A stretch of 64,000 nucleotides of DNA, taken from NCBI RefSeq assembly GCF_023715485.1, contig NZ_JAMBOF010000008.1, positions 62,001 through 126,000 of the forward strand, read 5' to 3'. A model generated the notes under the pieces. That model had not been told where the DNA came from and searched no databases. It saw only the letters and a list, made by a program, of their open reading frames with translations. A program made the position numbers and the translations under genes. This document shows, one piece after another, positions 55,868-64,000 of the stretch. Numbering within the stretch: position 1 is the first letter of the stretch; the number at the start of each line of letters is the position of its first letter. The stretch is from Mesobacillus subterraneus (lineage in GTDB: Bacteria > Bacillota > Bacilli > Bacillales > Cytobacillaceae).

Positions 55868-57760
55868 TTACGCCCTTTTTTGTTTTTGCCTTGCCAGCTT
55901 TTGAATGCGCAAGACGACATCCTCTGTTGTCATGCCGATTTCCTTCAGCAATTTCTCGACACTGCCGTGTTCGATGAATTGATCTGGAATTCCCATACGG
56001 TCGATTTCTGCTTTATGGTAGCCGAGCTCCTGGGCTGTTTCAAGAATAAAGCTTCCGAATCCGCCTTGGAGGACAGCTTCTTCAATTGTAAGGATCGGCA
56101 TATCAGCATTAAGGATACCCTTCAACATCTCTTCATCAAGCGGTTTGATGAAACGGGAATTGATAACCTTCACTGAAAATCCCTGCTTCGAAAGGATTTC
56201 CGCTGCCTCCAGAGCCATCGGAATCGTGGTACCGAAAGTAAGGATCGCTGCATCCTCGCCCTCACGCAAAACCTCCCACGTTCCAATCGGAATTTCTTTT
56301 AACTCTTCGTCCATTGGTACACCAAGGCCATTGCCTCGAGGATAACGCATGGCAATCGGGCCATCATCATACTTGATGGCAGTGTTGACCATGTGCTGTC
56401 CTTCATTCTCATCCTTAGGCATCATCAGCACCATATTAGGGAGATGCCTTAAGAACGCAATATCGAAGACGCCTTGATGGGTTTCACCGTCAGCGCCTAC
56501 AAGGCCGGCACGGTCAATCCCGATAAATACATTCAGGTTCTGGCGGCAAATGTCATGGACCACCTGATCATATGCACGCTGCAGGAATGTCGAATATATC
56601 GCAAGAAATGGTTTCATGTTCTGTGTAGCCAGACCGGCAGCAAAAGTCGTCGCATGTTGTTCAGCAATCCCTACATCAATCATTCTGTCAGGGAATTCGC
56701 TAGCGAAGCCTTCCAATTTCGATCCAACTGGCATCGCCGGTGTTACTGCGACAATCCGTTCATCCGTCCTCGCAATCTTTCTTACTGTTTCACTGACAAG
56801 CTTGCTCCATGCTGGCGGAGAGTAATCGGGCTTAACAAAATCACCTGTTTCCATTTTGTAAGGCCCAGTTCCGTGCCAGGTGCCGATCTTATCGTTTTCT
56901 GCAGGATTGTATCCCTTGCCTTTTTTTGTGATCACATGCAGCAACACAGGTCCTTCCTGTTTTTTCGCATATGCAAGGTTCTCAAATAAATCTTCATAAT
57001 TGTGCCCATCTACTGGACCTAAATAAGTGAATCCTAACTCCTCGAAAAAGATGCCTGATACAAACAAGTACTTTAAACTGTCCTTGATTCTCTCAGCAGT
57101 AGCTGCAAGCTGCCCACCGATCGCCGGTACTTTCTTTAACAGCAGCTCGAGTTCATCTTTCACCCAGTGGTATTTCCCTGCAGTCCGCAGACGGCCAAGT
57201 ACGCTATGCAAAGCACCGACATTCGGTGCAATCGACATTTCATTATCATTAAGAATGACAATCAGCTTCTTTTTTTCATGGCCGATATGATTAAGCGCTT
57301 CAAGAGCCATTCCGCCTGTCAGCGCACCATCACCAATAATCGGGACGATATGCGAGTTCTCACCTTTTAAATCCCTGGCAATAGCCATTCCCATAGCTGC
57401 TGATAGTGAAGTAGAGCTATGGCCAGTTTCCCAGACATCGTGCTCGCTTTCAATCATTTTAGGAAAGCCGCATAATCCTTTATGCTGCCTTAATGTATCA
57501 AATTGGCATGCTCTTCCTGTCAGGATTTTATGTACATATGACTGATGTCCTACATCCCAGAGGAATTTGTCCTTCGGGCTGTCGAAACACTTGTGGAGGG
57601 CAATTGTCAATTCTACTACACCAAGGTTAGGACCAATATGTCCTCCAGTAACCGATAATTTTTCGATTAAAAACTGCCGAATCTCCCCGCTCAATTCTTC
57701 CAATTCCTTGTTTGAAAGATTTTTCAAGAAGGAAGGGTCTTTTATTGATAAAAGATCCAT
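55868..57760 (-). CDS. dxs: 1-deoxy-D-xylulose-5-phosphate synthase
   Basis: 630-residue TPP enzyme, first step of the MEP isoprenoid pathway (pyruvate plus glyceraldehyde-3-phosphate). [18 protein letters not shown] with the later [12 protein letters not shown] forms the TPP/Mg site; [29 protein letters not shown] and [16 protein letters not shown] are characteristic. Full length. It neighbours ispA, which uses the pathway's products. Confidence 0.97.
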   Translation of the reverse strand: MDLLSIKDPSFLKNLSNKELEELSGEIRQFLIEKLSVTGGHIGPNLGVVELTIALHKCFDSPKDKFLWDVGHQSYVHKILTGRACQFDTLRQHKGLCGFPKMIESEHDVWETGHSSTSLSAAMGMAIARDLKGENSHIVPIIGDGALTGGMALEALNHIGHEKKKLIVILNDNEMSIAPNVGALHSVLGRLRTAGKYHWVKDELELLLKKVPAIGGQLAATAERIKDSLKYLFVSGIFFEELGFTYLGPVDGHNYEDLFENLAYAKKQEGPVLLHVITKKGKGYNPAENDKIGTWHGTGPYKMETGDFVKPDYSPPAWSKLVSETVRKIARTDERIVAVTPAMPVGSKLEGFASEFPDRMIDVGIAEQHATTFAAGLATQNMKPFLAIYSTFLQRAYDQVVHDICRQNLNVFIGIDRAGLVGADGETHQGVFDIAFLRHLPNMVLMMPKDENEGQHMVNTAIKYDDGPIAMRYPRGNGLGVPMDEELKEIPIGTWEVLREGEDAAILTFGTTIPMALEAAEILSKQGFSVKVINSRFIKPLDEEMLKGILNADMPILTIEEAVLQGGFGSFILETAQELGYHKAEIDRMGIPDQFIEHGSVEKLLKEIGMTTEDVVLRIQKLARQKQKRA

Positions 57761-57983
57761 TTCGGACCACTCACTTTCATTTCTGACTTATTAATCCGCA
57801 TTCAATATTTGGATAATTCATTTTCCCAAAAAAGTTGTTAGTAATAACATATATTAAGTAAAGAAAGGTTTTCAAGCTATACCTTAAATTATGTAGGCAC
57901 TTTTTCGTAATTCACAGATCAAAAAAGTAAAAATCCGTTGCTGTAATTTTCTTCAAAGCATTGAACGCAACAGCCTCTATATA
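57761..57983 (-). other. Leader region between dxs and the ispA terminator
   Basis: A/T-rich, no ORF with a ribosome site. A weak TTGAAA (plus 57870-57875) with TATGTT 18 bp on is the best promoter candidate for dxs; nothing else stands out. Confidence 0.35.
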
Positions 57984-58020
57984 TAAAAAAGGCTGTCAAC
58001 ACTACCGTGCTAACAGCCAA
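57984..58020 (-). terminator. ispA terminator
   Basis: Stem GGCTGTTAGCAC / GTGTTGACAGCC with a T-run and A/T tail on the minus strand. Confidence 0.8.
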
Positions 58021-58061
58021 TTATAGCACACGATTCCTGCATTCTCAACGGCATCCGAGGC

Positions 58062-58955
58062 CTAATGGTTCCGTAGACCAATTAAATCGGCAATCTGTGA
58101 AAGAATGTCCACATCAAGGTCGGTAGACAACAGGGCATCTTTTGCACTTCGCAAGTGATGGTCAAGCGCCTCTTTCGCTCCTTCAATGCCGAGCAGTGCC
58201 GGATACGTGCTCTTATCATTTTCAGTATCGCTGCCGACTGGTTTTCCGATCATTTCTTCTGTGCCCTCAAGGTCGAGGATGTCATCCCTGATTTGGAAAG
58301 CGAGGCCAATATGATAGGCAAACTTGGACAACAGATTTTTTTGGACTTCTGTAGCACCAGCAATTTCGGCACCGGCAATGATACTATACTCCAGAAGCTT
58401 CCCGGTTTTATTGATGTGGATATATTCAAGCTGTTCTAGTGTCAGCTGTCTTCCTTCACCTTCCATGTCGGCAACTTGCCCGCCCACCATACCAGCCGCA
58501 CCTGATGCTTTGGACAAGCCTTTTATCAACGATAGTTTCACGTTGACCGGGACTGATTCTTCTGGCAGTTCAGCAAGCATATTAAAACTTAACGTCAATA
58601 AGGCATCACCAGCAAGGATAGCAGTCGCTTCCCCAAAAACCTTATGGTTCGTAGGTTTTCCTCTTCTTAAGTCATCGTCGTCCATACTTGGGAGGTCATC
58701 ATGGATAAGGGAATATGTATGCACCATTTCAATCGCCGCAGCAGCATCCAGTCCATCCTTTGGGTTTTTTCCGAATGAGTCGATCACCGCGAACAGCAGC
58801 AGCGGGCGAATCCTTTTGCCGCCGGCCTCAAGCGAATAGAGCATTGCTTTGGCAAGGTTTTCCGGTGTCTCCAGCATGCCAACAACTTCCCTGAGCCGTT
58901 CTTCAACCAAAGCTTTATATTTCTTTGAAAATGATTCCAGTGAAACAGGATCCAA
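58062..58955 (-). CDS. ispA: Polyprenyl (farnesyl) diphosphate synthase
   Basis: 297-residue short-chain trans-prenyltransferase. First Asp-rich motif IHDDLPSMDDDDLRRGKPT (about 83-101), second motif QIRDDILDLEG, plus GGKRIRP and GGQVADMEGEG. The residues before the first DDxxD fit a farnesyl diphosphate synthase. TTG 58955-58953 follows GAGGAGGAA 2 bp after the xseB stop. Confidence 0.95.
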   Translation of the reverse strand: MDPVSLESFSKKYKALVEERLREVVGMLETPENLAKAMLYSLEAGGKRIRPLLLFAVIDSFGKNPKDGLDAAAAIEMVHTYSLIHDDLPSMDDDDLRRGKPTNHKVFGEATAILAGDALLTLSFNMLAELPEESVPVNVKLSLIKGLSKASGAAGMVGGQVADMEGEGRQLTLEQLEYIHINKTGKLLEYSIIAGAEIAGATEVQKNLLSKFAYHIGLAFQIRDDILDLEGTEEMIGKPVGSDTENDKSTYPALLGIEGAKEALDHHLRSAKDALLSTDLDVDILSQIADLIGLRNH

Positions 58956-58957
58956 AT

Positions 58958-59191
58958 CTATTCCTCCTCATTTATGGAGAAACCTTCAGTCCGTCCATCT
59001 TCTGTAATGATCTGGGCCAGTTGTTCTTCCACATTCTTTAGCTTATCATGGCAAAGCTTGGATAGTTCCATTCCTTGTTTATAAAATGAAATCGCTTCTT
59101 CTAGAGGTACGTCGCCTTCTTCAAGCTTTTCAACTATCGTTTCTAATTGTTCCATTGCCTGTTCAAAGTTAAGTTTCTTTTCGTCTGCCAT
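58958..59191 (-). CDS. xseB: Exodeoxyribonuclease VII small subunit
   Basis: 77 residues: [36 protein letters not shown] is the family's helical hairpin. Binds XseA to form the single-strand exonuclease. Its start overlaps the end of xseA by 23 bp. Confidence 0.95.
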   Translation of the reverse strand: MADEKKLNFEQAMEQLETIVEKLEEGDVPLEEAISFYKQGMELSKLCHDKLKNVEEQLAQIITEDGRTEGFSINEEE

Positions 59192-60539
59192 CGTTTACAC
59201 TCTCCTCAATTTCAGTTACTACACATTTAAGGCTTCCATCTGAAAGCTTTACATATATTTTTCGCTCCGGTTTTACCTGGGCGACTTTCTTAATTAGTTT
59301 GCCATCTTCTGAATAAGCAAGGCTGTAGCCACGATCCATGATTTTCAGCGGACTCAATGCTTCAAGCGTCGAGATGATTCCGGTGAACTCTTTTCGCTTT
59401 TCTGAAACCACTGCAGTCATCGCTCGGTTCAAAGCCCTTGTTGCCCGCTGGTGTCTTTCAGCGGATATTTTCCTCAGTTCTTCAGGGTGCCCACGTTCCA
59501 GTCTTCTTTTTAGCTGTAGGAGCGCGTCATTTTTTGCGGCATAAAGCTTTTCCGCTCCGCGGGTTAACGATTCCGTCAATTTATCCACTTGCTCCAGCTT
59601 TTGTTCATATAATTTCCTCGGGTAGCGGAATGCATAAGACCTGATCAGGCGCTGATAGCGCTCCTGCTGGAAAATCACTTTTTCCCTCATCGCCCTCAGC
59701 AGCCTTGTTTCCCGGTTCATTACTCGCTCCAAAAGCTCCTGGATATGAGGCACTGCCAGTTCTGCTGCCCCTGTCGGCGTCGGCGCTCTCATGTCGGCAA
59801 CAAAGTCGGCAATCGTAAAGTCTGTTTCATGCCCAACCGCAGAAATGATTGGAATCTCAGAAGCAAAAATAGCCCTTGCTACCGCTTCTTCATTGAAGTT
59901 CCAAAGCTCCTCGATTGAACCACCTCCGCGACCGATAATCAGGACATCCACGTCTGCCCTGTCATTTGCCTTCTGGATTGCCTTGACGATCGATGGCGCT
60001 CCCTGGTCACCCTGGACTAAAGCTGGAAAAATCAATACCTTTGTAATTGGATACCTTCTTTTGATCGTCGTCAAAATATCACGGATAGCTGCGCCTGTCG
60101 GCGAAGTAACAATTCCGACTGCCTTTGGATATTTCGGAAGGGGTTTCTTGTACTTCGGTGAAAATAGCCCTTCTTGTTCAAGCTTTTTCTTCAACTGCTC
60201 GTATGCGACGAATAAATCGCCGACACCATCAGTCTTCATTTCTTTTATGTATACCTGATACTGTCCGCTGCCTTCATAGACACTGATATCGCCCCTTACG
60301 AGGACCTTCATGCCATTCTCAGGCTTAAACTTCATTGAACGGGCGGCGCCTGAGAACATTACAGCCAGGATTCTCGCTTTTTCATCCTTAAGCGTAAAGT
60401 ACATATGCCCACTCGAATGCCTCTTAAAATTAGAGATTTCCCCCTTAATATAAACACCCTGAAGATGGGGATCTGCATCAAATTTTCGTTTTATGTATTT
60501 GGTTAATGCGTTGACAGTGAGATAACGCTGATTATCCAT
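59169..60539 (-). CDS. xseA: Exodeoxyribonuclease VII large subunit
   Basis: 456-residue nuclease subunit: N-terminal OB-fold (about 5-100, [25 protein letters not shown]), then the catalytic region with [15 protein letters not shown] and [18 protein letters not shown], coiled coil (about 260-390). Degrades single-stranded DNA. Start ATG 60539 behind AAAGGAG. Confidence 0.96.
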   Translation of the reverse strand: MDNQRYLTVNALTKYIKRKFDADPHLQGVYIKGEISNFKRHSSGHMYFTLKDEKARILAVMFSGAARSMKFKPENGMKVLVRGDISVYEGSGQYQVYIKEMKTDGVGDLFVAYEQLKKKLEQEGLFSPKYKKPLPKYPKAVGIVTSPTGAAIRDILTTIKRRYPITKVLIFPALVQGDQGAPSIVKAIQKANDRADVDVLIIGRGGGSIEELWNFNEEAVARAIFASEIPIISAVGHETDFTIADFVADMRAPTPTGAAELAVPHIQELLERVMNRETRLLRAMREKVIFQQERYQRLIRSYAFRYPRKLYEQKLEQVDKLTESLTRGAEKLYAAKNDALLQLKRRLERGHPEELRKISAERHQRATRALNRAMTAVVSEKRKEFTGIISTLEALSPLKIMDRGYSLAYSEDGKLIKKVAQVKPERKIYVKLSDGSLKCVVTEIEESVNDGRRKET

Positions 60540-60750
60540 TGGTAAACTCCTTTGGGGGAAACAGGTTGAAAAACTTTTACATTCGGCAGTGATTAAGATG
60601 AATGTTAATTTTAAAATCCACAGTCGAATTTATACATTCTACTTCATAAAAAAACTGCCCATATCTATTATAAATTTGGAATCCCGTTTCGTCACTTAAC
60701 ATAAGTGAATTTGAGCTCCTAAATATAACAGATATAGACAGTATCACGCC

Positions 60751-61623
60751 TTATAAATTTGAATTTTGAAGCTTACTCAGGTGGTTTTTTGCTGATTTTA
60801 AAGTGTTGTACATCAACATGGCAATCGTCATTGGGCCGACACCGCCTGGTACTGGTGTGATATAGCCTGCCTTCTCTTTGACCTCTGCGTATGCAACATC
60901 CCCGCAGAGCTTGCCTTCTACATCCCTGTTCATGCCTACATCAATCACTACTGCTCCTGGTTTGATATGGTCAGCTGTAATCAGGCCTGCCTTTCCAACG
61001 GCGGCAACCACTACATCTGCCTGTCGGGTATGTTCTTTTAAATCTTTTGTTTTTGAATGGCAATATGTAACGGTCGCATTCTTATTAAGGAACAACTGCC
61101 CTGCCGGCTTTCCTACTATATTGCTTCTGCCGACCACGACGACATGCTTACCAGCAAGATCAATTTCCATTTCCTTCATCATCACCATGACACCAAAAGG
61201 CGTACAAGGCAAAAAGGCGTCCTGACCGGTCATCATCCGGCCGATGTTAATTGGATGGAACCCATCAACATCCTTGTCAGGAGAGATTGCCTCAATCAGG
61301 TGAGTTTCATTGATATGACCTGGCAGGGGAAGCTGAACCAAAATTCCATGAATATTCTCATCGTTGTTCAATTCATCTATTTTAGCCAGAAGCTCCTGTT
61401 CGGTGATCGATTCAGGATATTCGATCAACACATTATGCATGCCCAGCTCTCTAGCCGTTTTTTGCTTGCTGTTTACATAGGTTCTTGAAGCCTGGTTATC
61501 GCCGACGAGAATCACAGCCAGTCCCGGTGTCATACCTTGAGTCTTCATTTCCTGGACCTGGCCGACGATTTCACTTTTTGTCTTTTTAGCGATTTCTTTT
61601 CCATCAATAATAATAGCAGCCAT
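60751..61623 (-). CDS. folD: Bifunctional methylenetetrahydrofolate dehydrogenase / cyclohydrolase
   Basis: 290-residue FolD: interconverts 5,10-methylene-, methenyl- and 10-formyl-THF. Catalytic YVNSKQKTARELG (Tyr and Lys), VQLPLPGHI, KDVDGFHPINIG, the Rossmann segment VVVGRSNIVGKPAGQL and PGGVGPMTIAMLM. ATG 61623-61621 follows GGGGGAGAA. Likely co-transcribed with nusB, 51 bp upstream. Confidence 0.96.
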   Translation of the reverse strand: MAAIIIDGKEIAKKTKSEIVGQVQEMKTQGMTPGLAVILVGDNQASRTYVNSKQKTARELGMHNVLIEYPESITEQELLAKIDELNNDENIHGILVQLPLPGHINETHLIEAISPDKDVDGFHPINIGRMMTGQDAFLPCTPFGVMVMMKEMEIDLAGKHVVVVGRSNIVGKPAGQLFLNKNATVTYCHSKTKDLKEHTRQADVVVAAVGKAGLITADHIKPGAVVIDVGMNRDVEGKLCGDVAYAEVKEKAGYITPVPGGVGPMTIAMLMYNTLKSAKNHLSKLQNSNL

Positions 61624-61674
61624 ACTTTCTCCCCCTAAGTAATCAGGGAGGTCCAACCTGCCTTCTTTTAATGG

Positions 61675-62070
61675 TTACTGGGAGATATTCTGTTTTACTT
61701 TAGACAGAACCCCATTTACAAATCGGCTTGATTGGTCATCCCCATATAATTTGGCAATTTCAATTGCTTCATCAAGAACGACATTCGCGGGCACTTCTTC
61801 GTTGCAGTACTTCAATTCATATACGGCAAGGCGCAGGAGATTACGGTCAACAGCGGCAAGCCTGTCGATTGACCATTTTTCCAAATACCCCTTAATTTCA
61901 TCATCTATTTCCTGCTGATGCTGAACGGTACCGTATACAAGTTTATTCAGGTAATCATCCCCCACTTCTTCTTCGAGTACATGCTCGATTGCATCTGAAG
62001 CTTCTACCTTGCTTATATCAATCTGGAATAAGGCCTGGAGGGCCTTTTCTCTAGCTGTTCTTCTTTTCAT
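61675..62070 (-). CDS. nusB: Transcription antitermination factor NusB
   Basis: 131-residue all-helical RNA-binding protein used in rRNA antitermination. MKRRTAREKALQALFQIDIS, then DRLAAVDRNLLRLAVYELKY and VPANVVLDEAIEIAKLYGDDQSSRFVNGVLSKV are diagnostic. ATG 62070 gives the family length; the frame is open to 62127 without support. Confidence 0.95.
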   Translation of the reverse strand: MKRRTAREKALQALFQIDISKVEASDAIEHVLEEEVGDDYLNKLVYGTVQHQQEIDDEIKGYLEKWSIDRLAAVDRNLLRLAVYELKYCNEEVPANVVLDEAIEIAKLYGDDQSSRFVNGVLSKVKQNISQ

Positions 62071-62246
62071 TGAATTCCTTAGCTCCTTTATGGCGTGTCT
62101 GATTCTAACAAAATAATAGCATAACATATCACTTTACGCATGGTTTCCTATTATTTTTCACTTTTTAGAAAAAGTTAATCAAAACAATGGAAAATTTATC
62201 AATAAAAGACTAGGGAATCCAATGCCTTATTGCCATTTGGAAACAA

Positions 62247-62272
62247 GAAAAGCACAAGCGCCTTGGTCCTCA
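62247..62272 (+). repeat. Short remnant of the dispersed GC-rich repeat
   Basis: GAAAAGCACAAGCGCCTTGG matches, with few changes, the inverted end of the repeat at 27755-27820 (minus-strand GAAAAGCGCAAGCGCCCTGG). A truncated copy next to the yqhY terminator. Confidence 0.45.
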
Positions 62273-62312
62273 CAAAAAAAACCAAAGGCATACGAAAATA
62301 TGCCTTCGGTTC
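62273..62312 (-). terminator. Terminator of the accC-yqhY unit
   Basis: Stem ACCGAAGGCATA / TATGCCTTTGGT followed by eight T's on the minus strand. Confidence 0.85.
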
Positions 62313-62317
62313 CGTTT

Positions 62318-62728
62318 TTAAATTTCCTGTTCTACTTCAGTTTCTTGCTTCTGATTTTCAAATTGGATTCCGACGACATGGATATTGACTTCTGTTGCGT
62401 CAAGCGCAGTCATGTTCAATAATGCCTGGCGGATGTTATCCTGAATTTTTTGAGCAACCACAGGAATTGACACACCAAATTTCATCACGCAGTATACATC
62501 AACCTTGATGCCTTCTTCAGCAAGTTCAACCTTTACGCCCTTGCCGTGATTTTTCTTGCCTAATCTTTCAACTACACCAGCGGCGAAGCTGCCGCGCATT
62601 TGCGTGACACCCTCAACTTCGGATGCCGCAATGCTTGCAATGACTTCAATTACTTCAGGTGCAATTTCTACTTTTCCCAAGCCGTTTTCATCATGGCTCA
62701 TTTCAAGTAAATGTTGCTGTTCACTCAT
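62318..62728 (-). CDS. yqhY: Asp23/Gls24 family protein YqhY
   Basis: 136-residue cytosolic protein of the Asp23/Gls24 family: VEIAPEVIEVIASIAASEVEGVTQM and GVKVELAEEGIKVDVYCVMKFGVSIPVVAQKIQDNIRQAL. In B. subtilis YqhY is linked to control of acetyl-CoA carboxylase. It directly follows accC (15-bp gap), consistent with that role. Confidence 0.93.
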   Translation of the reverse strand: MSEQQHLLEMSHDENGLGKVEIAPEVIEVIASIAASEVEGVTQMRGSFAAGVVERLGKKNHGKGVKVELAEEGIKVDVYCVMKFGVSIPVVAQKIQDNIRQALLNMTALDATEVNIHVVGIQFENQKQETEVEQEI

Positions 62729-62743
62729 GGCTAGACCCTCCTG

Positions 62744-64000
62744 TTATTCTTCTGTCATAAGATCATACATTTCTAAAAATTTTGTATTGAATTGCCCTTC
62801 CACGAACTTTTCATGGTTCAGCAGCTTAAGATGGAACGGAATGGTCGTGTGGACACCTTCAACCACAAATTCGCCAAGCGCCCTCTTCATGCGGTCAATC
62901 GCTTCTTCCCGGCTACTGCCATATGTAATGACCTTCGCGATCATTGAATCGTAGTAAGGCGGGATCGTATAGCCAGGATATGCCGCTGAATCTATTCTAA
63001 CACCAAAACCGCCTGGAGGGAGATACATTTTGATTTTACCGGCTGAAGGCATGAAATTTTTCGCTGGATTTTCTGCGTTGATACGGCATTCGATCGCCCA
63101 GCCGTTAAACTGCACATCCTCCTGTTCAAGGTTCAGCCTTTCGCCAGACGCAATCTTGATCTGTTCCTTGATCAAGTCAACACCTGTTACCATTTCAGTT
63201 ACAGGATGTTCCACCTGGATACGTGTATTCATTTCCATGAAATAAAATTTACGATTGCGATAGTCATATATAAATTCTACCGTGCCAGCACCAGTATAAT
63301 CAACTGCTTTGGCTGCTTTTACAGCAGCTTCGCCCATTTCTGCGCGAATTTCTCCATCCAGTGCCGGGGATGGTGTTTCCTCTAGCAGTTTTTGAAGGCG
63401 TCGTTGAATCGAACAATCACGTTCGCCAAGATGGATTGTATGGCCGTAGCTGTCAGCAAGCACCTGGATTTCTACGTGGCGGAAATCCTCTATATATTTT
63501 TCAATATAAACTCCGGGATTTCCGAATGCCGTCATTGCTTCCTGCTGGGTAATATTAATCCCCTTGATCATCTCCTGCTCTGTCCTGGCAACCCGGATCC
63601 CTTTACCGCCGCCGCCAGCAGTCGCTTTGATGATAACAGGGTAACCGATGTCATTCGCAAGGTTGATAGCATCCTCGATATTCTCGATGATTCCCTGGGA
63701 ACCTGGTACAATCGGCACGTTCGCCTCTTTCATTGTTTCCCTTGCGACATCCTTAGTCCCCATCTTCTGGATTGCTTCAGGCGTTGGCCCGACAAATATA
63801 ATGTTGCACTCTCTGCAAAGCTCTGCAAAATCGGCATTTTCCGCCAGGAATCCGTACCCAGGATGGATCGCGTCGCAGCCTGTCAGCTTTGCCACGCTGA
63901 TAATATTGGTGAAATTTAAATAGCTGTCTTTAGAAGCCTTCGGTCCGATGCAATAGGCTTCATCAGCAAGCTGTACATGAAGTGATTCCCTGTCTGCTTC
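62744..64000 (-). CDS. accC: Acetyl-CoA carboxylase biotin carboxylase subunit (partial, N-terminus outside window)
   Basis: About 418 residues are visible; the frame remains open at the right edge. Biotin carboxylase carboxylates the biotin of AccB with bicarbonate and ATP. Seen: HPGYGFLAENADFAELC, the ATP-grasp glycine loop KATAGGGGKGIRVAR, GERDCSIQRR, catalytic EMNTRIQVEHPVTEMVTG and IECRINAENP. An apparent Met at 63895 is a GTG valine codon inside the gene; upstream codons continue the AccC sequence (LHVQLADEAYCIGPKASK). May also serve the YqjD carboxyltransferase. Confidence 0.96.
   Translation of the reverse strand, partial: EADRESLHVQLADEAYCIGPKASKDSYLNFTNIISVAKLTGCDAIHPGYGFLAENADFAELCRECNIIFVGPTPEAIQKMGTKDVARETMKEANVPIVPGSQGIIENIEDAINLANDIGYPVIIKATAGGGGKGIRVARTEQEMIKGINITQQEAMTAFGNPGVYIEKYIEDFRHVEIQVLADSYGHTIHLGERDCSIQRRLQKLLEETPSPALDGEIRAEMGEAAVKAAKAVDYTGAGTVEFIYDYRNRKFYFMEMNTRIQVEHPVTEMVTGVDLIKEQIKIASGERLNLEQEDVQFNGWAIECRINAENPAKNFMPSAGKIKMYLPPGGFGVRIDSAAYPGYTIPPYYDSMIAKVITYGSSREEAIDRMKRALGEFVVEGVHTTIPFHLKLLNHEKFVEGQFNTKFLEMYDLMTEE

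Overview
The window reads as chromosomal DNA of an endospore-forming, low-to-moderate GC Bacillaceae bacterium. It carries spo0A and spoIVB, and most of the gene order matches the Bacillus subtilis yqjW-accC chromosome arm read in reverse (uvrX, yqzH, yqjQ, yqjP, proI, namA, rnz, zwf, gndA, dinB, yqjE/D/C, yqjA, art, brxB, bkd, bkdR, yqzF, glpQ, spo0A, spoIVB, recN, argR, tlyA, dxs, ispA, xseB, xseA, folD, nusB, yqhY, accC). Protein details resemble Mesobacillus/Cytobacillus-type bacilli, but no species call is possible from sequence alone. Most genes are on the minus strand.

Left part (1-24 kb): a cut-off SOS-type Y-family polymerase gene with two LexA-like boxes, an ECF sigma/DUF4179 pair with a probable self-regulated promoter, then yqjQ-yqjP. 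A proline T-box leader controls proI, and a MITE-like element has landed between leader and gene. Then come a GT2 glycosyltransferase and namA. A cadC-cadA metal-efflux operon follows whose ATPase has an in-frame TGA exactly at the first Cys of its HMA CxxC motif. A phosphatase, rnz, zwf and gndA (pentose phosphate entry), dinB, an MCP and a CheW complete the part. Two intergenic tandem arrays (17.06-17.40 kb and 23.75-24.08 kb) have unrelated sequences but the same 52-bp period.

Middle (24-48 kb): metabolism of branched-chain amino acids and propionyl-CoA. BkdR and a clear sigma-54 promoter drive ptb-bcd-buk-lpdV-bkdAA-bkdAB-bkdB. After a terminator follow mutA-mutB-meaB (methylmalonyl-CoA mutase and its GTPase), and 6-11 kb away lie mce and a propionyl-CoA carboxylase-type carboxyltransferase. 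Together these convert Val/Ile carbon through propionyl-CoA to succinyl-CoA. The arginine-type ABC transporter artPQM, brxB, a YkuD L,D-transpeptidase, yqjA and the tiny prli42 gene lie between.

Right part (48-64 kb): yqzF, a GDPD, the tiny yycC, spo0A with a sigma-H promoter and 0A boxes, spoIVB, recN, argR, then tlyA-dxs, ispA-xseB-xseA, folD-nusB, yqhY and a cut-off accC. This is the conserved Bacillus order.

Functions are assigned from recognisable motifs and remembered family features; no database search was run. Starts were chosen by Shine-Dalgarno position and family length, and several differ from the longest open frame.
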